DNA of 64,000 nucleotides from Aquilaria yunnanensis (taxonomy: Eukaryota; Streptophyta; Magnoliopsida; Malvales; Thymelaeaceae): assembly GCA_039654915.1 (NCBI GenBank), contig CM077595.1, positions 91,863,501-91,927,500 on the forward strand. The letters run 5' to 3'. Shown one piece after another: positions 1 to 10,624 of this stretch (its first letter is position 1; every line of letters starts with the position of its first letter). The translations under genes and the position numbers were made by a program. Under the pieces are notes generated by a model, which worked only from the letters and a program-made list of their open reading frames with translations, was not told the DNA's origin and ran no database searches.

Positions 1-59
1 CTAGATATAAATCAGTGGAAGATGAGAGCCACAGTCATGATTGCTGTACATATAAGCTG

Positions 60-140
60 TCATTTGTCTTTTCTTTTGACAATAATGTACTTGCTTCTGT
101 AAGTGTAATTAACGCATTATCCCTTTCATCACTATAAATA
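60..140 (+). promoter_or_regulatory. Promoter module of CRP gene, copy A
   Basis: A TATA-like box TATAAATA lies at 133-140, 59 bases before the ATG at 199. The sequence upstream (cttgcttctgtaagtgtaattaacgcattatcc, in two pieces around 90-120) recurs before CRP4 and, diverged, before CRP2 and CRP3 of copy B. Promoter function is inferred from the TATA position and the repeated association with a start codon. Confidence 0.5.
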
Positions 141-198
141 TGTGTTAGTTATTTTCGTTTCCTACAATCACTAATTTCTTTCTTTGCCTCCTTCATCA

Positions 199-747
199 AT
201 GGAGTCTTCTCTTTCCGCCCTACGAAAGTATTTTCCTTCCTTCCCAATAAATGTTCTTAAAAAGATTTATCAAGCTAGATGTGAACGATTCAGAGTATTT
301 ATGCACAAAGGCATTCCTGATAATGTGCGGTGGCTAATTGAAGCTAAGGTTCGTTCAGCTGGTGAAGTTCCCGAAGCGTTCTTTCCCCGTATGCCCGGCT
401 TTGGTAAAAGCGCTTATGCCAAAAAAAGAAGAGCAAAGAGGCTAGGCGTTTGTCATAATTGTGGATGGTGGATTTGCGGCAATAAATGTCGTGCTCCAGG
501 AGTGATCACCAGAAATCGTAATGATAGAATAAGATTCATTAAGAATGGCTTGCGTAAGGAATCTCTAGAAGATATTCGAGAGGTTCTTGAAGCGCATTCT
601 TGCGGAATAGTGCAATTTGAGGTTGTTGGATTATGGATAATTTTCCAAAAAGAACGAGATCGTTACAGTCTTGGGAATCTGACCCTAAACGACCCTGTTT
701 GCCAGTTTGTGAGAAAGCTAGATGAGATGCAAATCACCGATTCATAG
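199..747 (+). CDS. Carlavirus-type cysteine-rich nucleic-acid-binding-like protein (CRP), copy A
   Basis: This intact 182-residue ORF is the ortholog of CRP4 in copy B. It has a basic patch (KKRRAKR, about 75-81) directly before a Cys4 cluster C-x2-C-x4-C-x3-C (85, 88, 93, 97), then an N-x3-D/R-x2-FIKNG block. The order Gly/Lys/Ser-Tyr-Ala, basic run, CH-x-C finger and a downstream FI-x2-G motif matches the small 3'-proximal protein of carlaviruses (family Carla_C4), which binds nucleic acid and acts as a pathogenicity and silencing-related factor. The ATG at 199 is chosen because it aligns with CRP1 and CRP3; upstream in-frame sequence lacks ATG. Compared with CRP4 there are 14 nucleotide differences, 10 of them synonymous. 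Function in the plant is unknown. Confidence 0.75.
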   Translation: MESSLSALRKYFPSFPINVLKKIYQARCERFRVFMHKGIPDNVRWLIEAKVRSAGEVPEAFFPRMPGFGKSAYAKKRRAKRLGVCHNCGWWICGNKCRAPGVITRNRNDRIRFIKNGLRKESLEDIREVLEAHSCGIVQFEVVGLWIIFQKERDRYSLGNLTLNDPVCQFVRKLDEMQITDS

Positions 748-794
748 AAAGCATTGAAGCCATTACTGGACTCAAAGCCAGTGGAAGACGAGGA

Positions 795-1285
795 TCAAAG
801 TCACGATTACTGTACGTGCTAGCTGTCGCTTTTGAAATTTTCCTCCCCTTTTGGTAATAATGTATCCACTCCTGACGTGAACCAAAGTCACGATTACTGT
901 ACGTACTAGCTGTCGCTTTTGAAATTTTCCTCCCCTTTCAGCGATAATGTATCCACTCCTGACATGAGCCATAGTTACGATTACTGTACGTGCTAGCTGT
1001 CGCTTTTGAAATTATCCTCCCAATAATGTACCCACTCCTGACACGGACTACTGTATATAGCTGCCACTTTTGAAATTTTCCTTAACTTCCGGCAATCACG
1101 TACCTACTCCTGACATAAGCTACAATCGCGACTACTGTATATTTTAGTTGCTTTTGAAAATTTTCCTCCTCTTTTAACGATAGTGTACCCATACCTGACC
1201 AGAGTCATACTCGTGACTACTGTGAATAGCTGGCAATAATGTCTCCATTCTTGAAAATAAAATTATTGCCTTATCTCTTCATCTC
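795..1285 (+). repeat. Direct repeats of a promoter-like module upstream of LOG, copy A
   Basis: About six degenerate 70-85-bp units follow one another. Each contains a core like gtcacgattactgtacgtgc, then gctagctgtcgctttt, a pyrimidine-rich stretch, and aataatgtatccactcctgac. The same core and order appear, diverged, in the spacers before the CRP genes, so the LOG upstream region looks like an amplified form of the CRP promoter module. Copy B has about five units. Confidence 0.7.
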
Positions 1286-1295
1286 TATAAATATA
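1286..1295 (+). promoter_or_regulatory. TATA box of LOG gene, copy A
   Basis: TATAAATATA lies 40 bases before the LOG ATG at 1326. A usual TATA-to-start distance of about 30 bases would leave a leader of only about ten bases. The element is conserved in copy B at 22325-22334. Confidence 0.5.
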
Positions 1296-1325
1296 TCCTC
1301 TTTTCTCACAAAGGTAAGGATAGGA

Positions 1326-1955
1326 ATGGAGAAAACCCCAACTCGTAAATCCCGAAGTATTTGTGTATTTTCTGGGGCTTTTCCTGGAAAAGATGAAGAG
1401 TATTTAAAAGCAGCCAACCATTTGGGAAGAGTATTAGCTGAGCGAAAAATACATTTAGTTTATGGAGGAGGTAGTGTCGGATTAATGGGAGGTGTAGCAT
1501 CAGCAGCATCTCTAGGAGGAAGTCAAGTTCTGGGTATTATCCCTGGACCTCTGAAATTTATTTCTGGGGGCACGATTGGAGAAGAATTAGTGGTTAAAAA
1601 TTTGCAAGAGCGTGTGTTACAAATGCTTTTAAATGCTGATGCTTTTATCGCTCTACCAGGTGGTTTTGGCACATTGGGAGAAGTCTTTCAAATTGCTTCC
1701 ATGGCCCAACTTAATTTGCATAAGAAACCCATTGGGCTTTTGAATGTTAACAATTTCTTTACAGGTCTGATAGCTTTTATGGATTATGCTATGCAGAAGA
1801 ATTTCATATCAAGAGTGGCACGGCGAATCATAATATCCGCAACAACTGCTGAAGAATTGCTAGATAAAATACAAGCTTTTGTTCCTGAACCAGATCCAGC
1901 AATGATTCAGATAGACTGGACACGACAGTCTTTCCCGACCAGTTCACTCCCATAA
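1326..1955 (+). CDS. LOG-family cytokinin riboside 5'-monophosphate phosphoribohydrolase, copy A
   Basis: The 209-residue protein carries the LOG signatures: a Rossmann-type GGGSVGLMG (47-55), Arg96 in R-x3-M, and PGGFGTLGE (111-119), equivalent to the catalytic PGGxGTxxE. LOG enzymes release active cytokinin bases from cytokinin nucleotides in one step, usually in cytosol and nucleus. The length equals plant LOGs but the gene has no introns, whereas plant LOG genes usually have several. The ATG at 1326 matches copy B; an in-frame ATG at 1239 would lie upstream of the TATA box and has no open counterpart in copy B. It differs from copy B by two residues. Old annotations may call it lysine decarboxylase, which is a misnomer. 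Confidence 0.88.
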   Translation: MEKTPTRKSRSICVFSGAFPGKDEEYLKAANHLGRVLAERKIHLVYGGGSVGLMGGVASAASLGGSQVLGIIPGPLKFISGGTIGEELVVKNLQERVLQMLLNADAFIALPGGFGTLGEVFQIASMAQLNLHKKPIGLLNVNNFFTGLIAFMDYAMQKNFISRVARRIIISATTAEELLDKIQAFVPEPDPAMIQIDWTRQSFPTSSLP

Positions 1956-2468
1956 TGGTCCTCTACTCACCCTGTTGAAGTATTGTGGAAGAAAGAAGCG
2001 ATCTGATCCGTTTTTCTTGTCCTTTAGTTTTATTATCAGCATTTTCTTTCGCGTTTCAGTTTTTCTTTTCAGGAAATTTCTTTTTATAAGATAGTTTCGT
2101 CCATGCTGATATTAAAACCATGCGACAATGCCTTTAGGTTGGAATGGCTGAGTAAAGAGTAATTTTTATTACTCTTGAGACGCATCCTATTAGGTCTACT
2201 AGGCATAACATTTTGGGGTAGTTAAGCTTTAACCTTATTCGGATGACATATCTCACAAGGGAATCTATATTTACTGAAGAAAATATTAGATGAACCTTGA
2301 ATATTGATTCCAAACATCCACTCCATTTACATAATTTGTCAGTGTTATTGTCATCATCAAGATTCACTCGTTTTATCGAAGCCTAATTCTTTGCGCTCGC
2401 CAATTATGAAAATTCACACTTTCGAAGAAAATTATTCCAATTTCAATTGCTTTTATATAAATTTCGCT
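1956..2468 (+). other. LOG 3' flank, copy A
   Basis: This stretch lies between the LOG stop and the repeat array and is nearly the same in copy B (22995-23510). It probably holds the LOG 3'UTR. I see no protein-coding signal in it. Confidence 0.5.
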
Positions 2469-4345
2469 CGAGGTCCTAAGGAAAGCTCCTTAGCCTCAAA
2501 ATCAATTTTCATCATCGGGGTTTTAAGGATGGAACCTTTGCCTCGAAAATAATCAATTTTCATCATCGGGGTTGTAAGGATGGAACCTTTGCCTCGAAAA
2601 TAATCAATTTTCATCATCAGGGTTTTAAGGATGGAACCTTTGCCTTGAAAAGAATCAATTTTCATCATCGGGGTTTTAAGGATGGAACCTTTGCCTCGAA
2701 AACAATCAATTTTCATCATCGGGGTTTTAAGGATGGAACCTTTGCCTCGAAAACAATCAATTTTCATCATCGGGGTTTTAAGGATGGAACCTTTGCCTCG
2801 AAAATAATCAATTTTCATCATTGGGGTTTTAAGGATGGAACCTTTGACTCGAAAACAATCAATTTTCATCGGGGTTGTAAGGATGGAACCTTTGCCTCGA
2901 AAATAATCAATTTTCATCATCGGGGTTTTAAGGATGGAACCTTTGCCTTGAAAAGAATCAATTTTCATCATCGGGGTTTTAAGGATGGAACCTTTGCCTC
3001 GAAAACAATCAATTTTCATCAATTCGGGGTTTTAAGGATGGAACCTTTGCCTCGAAAACAATCAATTTTCATCATCGGGGTTTTAAGGATGGAACCTTTG
3101 CCTCGAAAATAATCAATTTTCATCATCAGGGTTTTAAGGATGGAACCTTTGCCTCGAAAACAATCAATTTTCCTTCAACGGTAAGACTGCTCCTATCGTC
3201 GAGGTTTTAAGGATGGAACCTTTGCCTCGAAAACAATCAATTATCAATCCGAGGTTGTAAAGGATGGAACCTTTACCTCGAGATCAATCAATCAATCCGA
3301 GGTTGTAAAGGATGGAACCTTTGCCTCGAGATCAAACAATCAATCCGAGGTTGTAAAGGATGGAACCTTTACCTCGAGATCAATCAATCAATCCGAGGTT
3401 GTAAAGGATGGAACCTTTGCCTCGAGATCAAACAATCAATCCGAGGTTGTAAAGGATGGAACCTTTGCCTCGAGATCAATCAATCAATCCGAGGTTGTAA
3501 AGGATGGAACCTTTGCCTCGAGATCAATCAATCAATCCGAGGTTTTAAGGATGGAACCTTTTGCCTCGAGATCAAACAATCAATCCGAGGTTGTAAGGAT
3601 GGAACCTTTACCTCGAGATCAATCAATCAATCCGAGGTTGTAAAGGATGGAACCTTTGCCTCGAGATCAAACAATCAATCCGAGGTTGTAAAGGATGGAA
3701 CCTTTACCTCGAGATCAATCAATCAATCCGAGGTTGTAAAGGATGGAACCTTTGCCTCGAGATCAATCAATCAATCCGGGGTTTTAAGGATGGAACCTTT
3801 GCCTCGAGATCAATCAATCAATCCGAGGTTTTTAGGATAGAACCTTTGCCTCGAGATCAATCAATCAATCCGGGGTTTTAAGGATGGAACCTTTGCCTCG
3901 AGATCAATTATCAATTCGAGGTTTTAAGGATGGAACCTTTGCCTCGACATCAATCAATCAATCCGGGGTTTTAAGGATCGAACCTTTGCCTCGAGATCAA
4001 TCAATCAATCCGGGGTTTTAAGGATGGAACCTTTGCCTCGAGATCAATCAATCAATCCGAGGTTTTAAGGATAGAACTTTTGCCTCGAGATCAATCAATC
4101 AATCCGGGGTTTTAAGGATGGAACCTTTGCCTCGAGATCAATTATCAATCCGAGGTTTTAAGGATGGAACCTTTGCCTCGACATCAATCAATCAATTCAA
4201 GGTTTTAAGGATGGAACCTTTGCCTCGACATCAATCAATCAATCCGGGGTTTTAAGGATGGAACCTTTGCCTCGAGATCAATCAATCAATCCGAGGTTTT
4301 AAGGATGGAACCTTTGCCTCGAAAACAAATAATCAATCAATCAGT
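2469..4345 (+). repeat. 47-51-bp hairpin-forming tandem array, copy A
   Basis: About 38 units by length. Upstream units are 51 bp and downstream units 47-48 bp with an atcaatcaatcaatc spacer. Each unit contains gaggttttaaggatggaa followed by cctttgcctc, in which GAGG/CCTC and AAGG/CCTT can pair. The first unit (from about 2469) has the best-preserved form, with CTAAGGA paired to TCCTTAG. Long ORFs on both strands here result from the 51-bp (17-codon) period and are not counted as genes. Confidence 0.9.
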
Positions 4346-4354
4346 CCATCTTAC

Positions 4355-4580
4355 AACGATAGGAGCTTTCCTATCGTTAGAGGTTCTAAGGACATTTCCT
4401 TAACCTAAAACAAACAATCAATCCATCAGTCCATCTTACAACGATAGGAGCTTTCCTATCGTTAGAGGTTCTAAGGACCTTTCCTTAACCTCAAACAAAT
4501 AATCAATCAATCAGTCCATCTTACAACAATAGGAGCTTTCCTATCGTTAGAGGTTTCAAGGACCTTTCCTTAAACCTTAC
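4355..4580 (+). repeat. Three 85-bp hairpin repeats, copy A
   Basis: Three units of about 85 bp each hold the inverted repeat aacgatagga-gc-ttcctatcgtt followed by an AAGG...CCTT stem. They form a distinct second repeat family between the main array and the polypurine tract. They recur at 25896-26119. Confidence 0.85.
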
Positions 4581-4670
4581 TGTTTGGGCGGCGAGAACAT
4601 TCTCAATGCCTACCTAAGCCGGACGAAATTTGGTAACGACTTTGCATACATCATGTCCCATGAAGCATGC

Positions 4671-4679
4671 AAAGGGGGG
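4671..4679 (+). other. Polypurine tract of copy A
   Basis: AAAGGGGGG sits four bases (cagc) before the 3' LTR start and is the expected primer site for plus-strand synthesis. It is identical in position and sequence in copy B. Confidence 0.8.
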
Positions 4680-4683
4680 CAGC

Positions 4684-7199
4684 TGTTGACACCCAATTTC
4701 GTCCGGATGTTTTAAAATTTTGAAAAAAAATTTTATTAAAAAAAATTAATTTAAAAAAAAAGAATATATTACTATTATTATTAAAAAAAATTTAATTAGT
4801 TTAAAATATATTTTTGTTTTGTGAAAATTTGATTTAAAATGATATATGTGTGAATATGTGTATGTTTGAAATAAAATAAAATTTCATGAAAAAAATGACA
4901 AAAAATTAAAAGTTTGAGGTAAAAATGACAAAATTGAGAAGTTTCGGAAAAAATTGACAAATTCTAAAAGTTCCAGGAGCATTTGGTAGTTTGTCACATA
5001 AAATTTTGAGCCTGCCGACGTTTTTGGCTCAAATTGACAGAAAACGACAAAATTGTCAAAATCAGAAGCTTCAGGAACTTATCCTGAGGCTGAGAGACGT
5101 AAAGGACTAAAATTGTCATTTTACCAATTTAAGAGATAAGTTTGAAATTTTTTATTAATTTATCCATCAACAGTTCAGCTAAACTTCCTCTATAAATAGC
5201 CCCCCAAATTTTGTGCTGAACACAGAGAAAAATAGAAAGAAAAGCTTAGAGCTCCGTTTTTTAAAATAGAAAAAATTACAGCCTTAGTCCCTAGCTCTCC
5301 TTCCTTTCCTCAGAAAATCTCAAAACTTTTCATTTTGACGATTAAGCCATCTTCTTCCCCCCCCCCGCGCGCCCTCTGTTTCCATTTCTCAGAATTCAGA
5401 ATTTAAAATCAAGGGTACAACTCTCATTTAATCCTTCATCTTTTCAATTTCTTTCACTTTGGTCACTAACTTTGTATTTTATTCTTGCAGAATTAATTAC
5501 TAACCCTTTTAATTTTTACTTGTTTGTTTATTATTTGTTTATTACTAACCCCTTTTTTTATTGTTGTTATTAACTTACTAACAACTAACTTTTAATACTA
5601 TTATTGTTACTAACCTTTTAATTTTTGCATTATTACTAACTTTTATAATTTTTGTTAACAATTAATTAACTTTTTATTATTGTTGTTAATTAATTAATTT
5701 AATTAACTTGGCTAACTTTTTATTATTGTTGTTAATTAATTTAATTAACTTGTCTAACTTTTTATTATTTTTGTTAATTAATTAATTAACTTGGCTAACT
5801 TTTATTGTTGATAATTAATTAATTAATTAATTTGGCTAACTTTTTATTATTGTTGTTAATTAATTAATTTAATTAACTTGGCTAACTTTTTATTATTGTT
5901 GTTAATTAATTAATTTAATTAACTTGGCTAACTTTTTGTTATTGTTGTTAATTAATTAATTTAATTAACTTGACTAAATTTTTATTATTGTTGTTTAACA
6001 ATTAATTTAATTAACTTTGCTAACATTTATTATTATTTTTAAAGTGGATGGCCAAAAAGCCCCACTTTATTATTATTAATTTTTTTTCTTTATATAATTT
6101 TTTTATTTAATTCACCTTTACCCTTTACTAATTAATAAATAAATGAAAATTAAAAGAAGATTATTTTGTAATTAATTATTAAGGCTAATAAAAATCATTT
6201 TTAAAAAAGCCAATTATTTTTATTTTTATATACATGTTTTTAATTCTTTAAAGATAACAAAAAGTTAAAATTAATTTTAATAGTTATTTTTATCCAGTAA
6301 AAATAATAAAAAAATAAAAATAAAACCTGTTTAAAAAAAAATACATGAAAATTAAGACTTTATATTTTACTGATTTATTTAAAATATAACTTTTAAATCC
6401 ACTAAAATAATAAATATTTTTCATTAAACAAGAAAACAAAAAGAAAATTAAAGAAAGATAAGAAAAAGATAAGAAAGATAAGAAAAAGAAAAGAAAGAAA
6501 AGAAAGAAAAGAAAAGAAAGATTAAATCAAAAAGAAAAGAAAAATATAAGAAAGAAAAGAGAGAAAAGAAAAGAAAGAAAATAAAAAATAAAATTTTTTT
6601 ATCTAAAAATTCTATAACAAAAAGAATTACGAATTAGTAATTAAACTAATAATTAATTCCATAAAAGTAATAATTATATAACTAACAATAAATTAAATTT
6701 AATTTCCATATCCGGATGATTCGGCAGGATCTACGGTTTGGAAAATATCAAACTTTTTAAATTAAATAAATTAAATAAAAAAAAGATAAAAATCCATATT
6801 TACAATATGGATTAAATTATTTAAAAGTTCACCAAATTCCGTGTCCAAATGACTCGGCAGAGTCCATGGTTCGGAATCAAAAATCTTCCGTGTCCAAATG
6901 ACTCGGCAGAGTCCATGGTTCGGAAGTATAAAATTTCATACAAATTAATTAATTTAAAAATCCACATTTCGACTAATCCAGTTAAAATTTCTAATTTTGA
7001 AAATTAACTGAGAATTATTTAAAAGCAAAGCAAAACAAAATTAAAATCAACTAAGGTGCCAATTTTTGGGCGTTTTAACAAAGTTGTTTTAACGTAACCG
7101 TACTCCCGATCCCCGAACTCTCGCAGACCAATTTTAAGGTGACCAATCGACCTAAGAAAACTGATTGGTGGCGACTCCCGAAAACCCGACGTTGCCACA
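4684..7199 (+). repeat. 3' LTR of copy A
   Basis: The LTR begins TGTTGACACC and ends GTTGCCACA, the same ends as the copy B LTRs. It contains a TATA box, AT-rich 40-45-bp tandem repeats of the ttgttgttaattaatt type (about 5650-6030), a purine-rich tract (about 6430-6590) and direct repeats of a segment containing gactcggcagagtccatggt (about 6840-6925). It lacks the roughly 200-bp GC-rich segment found in the LTRs of copy B. Confidence 0.88.
5191..5199 (+). promoter_or_regulatory. LTR TATA box, copy A
   Basis: TATAAATAG preceded by cttcctc and followed by a C-run is the only good TATA element in the LTR. It recurs at 11735-11743 and 26732-26740. It probably marks the U3/R boundary region. Confidence 0.6.
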
Positions 7200-8523
7200 C
7201 CTATCCTACCTCTTCTTTCACGGGGACTACTCTCTCAGCTACTACTGCTCTTTTCTCCTCCCCAAGCTTCTTCTCTTTAAGCTATGGAAATAGAACTTGT
7301 TTTGATCTGAAATTTTTTTGATATGCTGACAACCATATTTAAGTCATGTTGGCAGTACTTTTATAATAGAGAGATGGATTTACTAGGGAAAACACATAGT
7401 GACCATTTTTTTTCGCAGAAATTTAGTAGTTATATTGGTTCAAATGATCAATTTGTGTTCTAGAGCAGTGAAGCTTGTGTCTCCTGTTAAAGTATTATAT
7501 TCCCATATTTTGTGACTTAGGAATCCACAAATCAGTTATTTAAATCTAACTTGTTACAAAAAAAAAAAAAAAAAACACAAACATAAATTTGGATTAATCA
7601 GTTTTTTAAGTCTGGTCATCTACTCTAATCAAGCTCTTCCATTGTTCTGTTCTTCGTCCCTTTTGTTGAACACTCCCTCACCCTCCCAATTATATGCATG
7701 AGACTCTAGCAGACCTGTTTATTTTGCCCCTTGAATCTTACCACGTTATGCTCTCCTAATACTATAAGATTTATCATGTAAAACAATTAAACTCTCTAGA
7801 TTTTTCACTGAACTCGAGTTTAGCAAGTTTGTCTTTTAATACTATAACACTCTCATATCTAACCACAAAAAAAAAATATGAGAAGCTTCATATAGATTTA
7901 AATTCTATGTACTTAGAGTTTATTATTTTTATAAAAGATAGCTTATATGATGTGATAGGTCTTTCGCTGATTGGTTCTAAATTTAAGTTATTATAGTAAA
8001 GTTTAAGAATAGCTTGTTTACACAATTGTAATGTTTTAGAATTTTGAAACCAGGATAGGAAAATAGGCAAAGTTTTGATACCAAATCCTGCTTATAGTTG
8101 GAAATTGGAATCTATCTAACCAATGCTTTTCTCGCTATAAATGGAGATGGCTTATGCAGCTTTTTTTGGCCACATCTCTTGAGGTCCTTGCAAATCCATC
8201 CCAAATTTTTGATCGTGTTTTCAAATTAACCATTCAGGTTAGTTTAGCCATTGATTTTGATTCGGCCTTTTAAAACAGGACGGGGGTGAATAATGATTTA
8301 AGCTGATTTTTGAACCAGATGTATTTCAAACCATCCAATGAACTTGTGGCACATGTATTTGTAAAGCTCACTTTTGTAATTTTTCTTTTAGGTTGTCAAA
8401 AATCAAACATCAAAAAGCTTTTCTCCTTCGCTTCCTGCTTATTTACTTAGACAAGTTTCTCTCGTACTCTAAAAAATATGACCTGATTCTAAAACTTTAG
8501 CCTTTTAATTGATCATCTTTAGA
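7200..8523. other. Intergenic, no feature recognised
   Basis: This is AT-rich unique-looking DNA between copy A and an hAT-like element. It includes a poly-A run near 7558. I see no convincing gene. Confidence 0.6.
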
Positions 8524-9141
8524 TAGGGCTATAAATAAACCGAACGAATATAAATAAGTTCTATTTGTGTTTGTTTGTTTAACTTTTAATGAATATGAAC
8601 AATAAACAAACGTAATTTTTTTGTTCATGTTCGTTCGTTTATTAATAAACGAACATGAACACAAACAATTAAAGCTAATGACTGCCACCAATTTGAATTT
8701 GAGCGAGTCTAATAAAGACCGATAGAGCAATAGTCGATGGTAAGAGAAATTATGGGTTAGGTATATAAGACTCGGCTTAGTACTAGAATAGGTTTACACC
8801 ATGAGAGAAATGATTGAATATGTGTAGGAAAACAAATACAATAGATTAATTTGGGAGAGATTGGAGTATAATTATATGTGTGCGGAGTAGGTGGATGTTA
8901 ATAAAAATATATGATTATAATAATAATAAATTTACAGCTAATATATAAATAAATGAATATAAACAAATAATAACAGAATGGTTTGTAAATATAAATAAAC
9001 TAACAAGACCTTATTCATGTTCGTTTGTTTAACTAATCAAACAAAAAAATTTGTTTGTATTTGTTTGTTTAACTAAATAAATGAATATAAATGAATTTCT
9101 ACCGATCAGTTTACCGAACATTTTGTTTGTTTACACCCCTA
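8524..9141. mobile_element. Short hAT-like non-autonomous element
   Basis: The left end TAGGGCTATAAATAAAC and the inverted right end, read on the other strand as TAGGGGTGTAAACAAAC, are related. The flanks tctttaga (8516-8523) and tctttgaa (9142-9149) match at 6 of 8 bases, consistent with a decayed 8-bp hAT duplication. The interior repeats aataaacgaacatgaac-type sequence and has no transposase. Confidence 0.6.
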
Positions 9142-9149
9142 TCTTTGAA

Positions 9150-10615
9150 TAACATGAGCTCTTAGTTGAGTGAGATCGATTTTCAAACCGGTAACTAACT
9201 ATTTTTCGGGGGCATAATTGAGAACTCTTGTGGGACAATAAATCACATAATTTTTTTTCTGAACTCTCTTTCTGGCACTGTGAAAATGTGATCTCCTTTG
9301 TTTTTGATGGTGTGAAAATGTGGTCTCTTTCTGGCTGTAATTGAATTGAACTGTTAGTTAGAGGGAAGAATGGACAAGCTTGGACCAAAATCAAAGGAGG
9401 GTAATCATTTTCCTTTCCCGACTTTAGTTCGAGGGTGGGGTATGGCATGTGGAAGCGCCATCATTAACCCTCTTTCTTTTCGCTTGTAATACTGTGCCTT
9501 TTAACTGGTATTACGTTATCAGTTCATTTTAGGGTTTTGAGGGGGGAAAAAAAACTTATAGCAGCTTTGTATTTATTTAATAGATAATTTTTATTTTACC
9601 TTTTTGAACTTAAGCTTTGATTGCCATGACTTTTTACAATTTGTGCCAAAGTTTTGAAAAGTTTAAAGACAATAATCCTTTATTTGGATTTCATTAATAA
9701 ATTAATAATTGGAATGGAAGGAGAGAAAAGATAAGAATGAAAGCATTGAGTTATTTCTTCAAATTTAGAGGTGTGAAAAAAAAATAAAGGAGAGAAGTGA
9801 AAGAATAATAACTTCCCCTCTATTTCTTCTTACCCTAATAAGGAAGACAAATTAATTTTTCTCTCCTCACACTCCCTTTCCCCCAATCAAAACAAAGAGT
9901 AAGAGACATTATCTCTTTTCAAGTCTAGATATTGGAGTATCAGGGGAGAGATAATGATTAGAAATACGTTTATTTTTCTTGAAAACAAAAAACAAAATTT
10001 ATAATACACTTGAGTACATTATTATATACTTATTCTATCCCACAACGGATAAAACATATTTTTTTTATTGTCTTAAAAAGATTGAAATATTTTCCTTTTT
10101 AGACAAATTTTATGTATTAATTTACCTTACTACCCTAGCATCTCTTTACACAAAACCTAATAAGAAATCTTTTTTTTCTTAATATTCATTTAAACTTTTA
10201 CTACACAAAATCAAAAGAGAAATTTTGTTAATCATCATTTAAACTCTCACAACACAAAACCTCAAAATGAACTTTTAGTTTAAGGAGAAAAATTGAAAAA
10301 GTATCATAAATTACTTACACTTTAATCTTTGTCCCTAGAAAAATGTTTCATCTTTGTGGGACAGAAGGAGTACAAATACATATATTTTTGAAAGTTTAAA
10401 GCATCAAATTGCATTAAAAGATATGATAACTAGGCACATCATTGAACCCTTGAAGGGGGTTAGCAAAATAACGCGCAAGAAGCAAATGTCACTCTTCTTT
10501 TGGTCATGTGGTCATGTTATGTAAAACACCTTAACTGTTGATACAAGACACATTTTTCCAATAGTAAATAAAGTTACACTTAAACCACTCAAACATGGTA
10601 TAGAGAACTTGAATA
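9150..10615. other. Intergenic, no feature recognised
   Basis: AT-rich DNA with only short chance ORFs. I see no gene, RNA or mobile-element structure. Confidence 0.55.
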
Positions 10616-10624
10616 TTTTTATTT
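10616..10624. other. Left 9-bp target duplication of MULE
   Basis: TTTTTATTT here is repeated exactly at 29746-29754, directly outside the two terminal inverted repeats. Nine bases is the length expected for Mutator-like elements. Confidence 0.85.

Larger units (their letters stand above)
1..7199 (+). mobile_element. Tat/Ogre-like LTR retrotransposon, copy A (3' part, cut by window start)
   Basis: This is the 3' portion of a second copy of the element at 11228-28969. It aligns from the CRP3-CRP4 spacer onward (base 1 corresponds to about 21109) and holds one CRP gene, a LOG gene, a repeat array, a polypurine tract and a 3' LTR ending in CA at 7199. The 5' LTR, gag and any further CRP genes lie left of the window. 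The bases after the LTR are ctatc, which should also precede the unseen 5' LTR if this is a simple insertion. Its LTR is 2516 bp against 2745 bp in copy B, so the two are separate insertions of related subfamilies and not one recent duplication. Confidence 0.85.

Noticed and set aside
184..198. Five-residue upstream extension of the CRP ORF
   Set aside because: It begins at TTG; the ATG at 199 aligns with the starts of the other CRP genes.
1239..1325. 29-residue N-terminal extension of LOG in copy A
   Set aside because: It begins upstream of the TATA box and has no equivalent open extension in copy B.
1326..1955. Lysine decarboxylase function
   Set aside because: A historical misannotation of the PGGxGTxxE family; the motifs fit LOG phosphoribohydrolase.
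2469..4345. Resemblance to a CRISPR array
   Set aside because: Units are contiguous tandem repeats without unique spacers, in a plant retrotransposon, with no cas genes.
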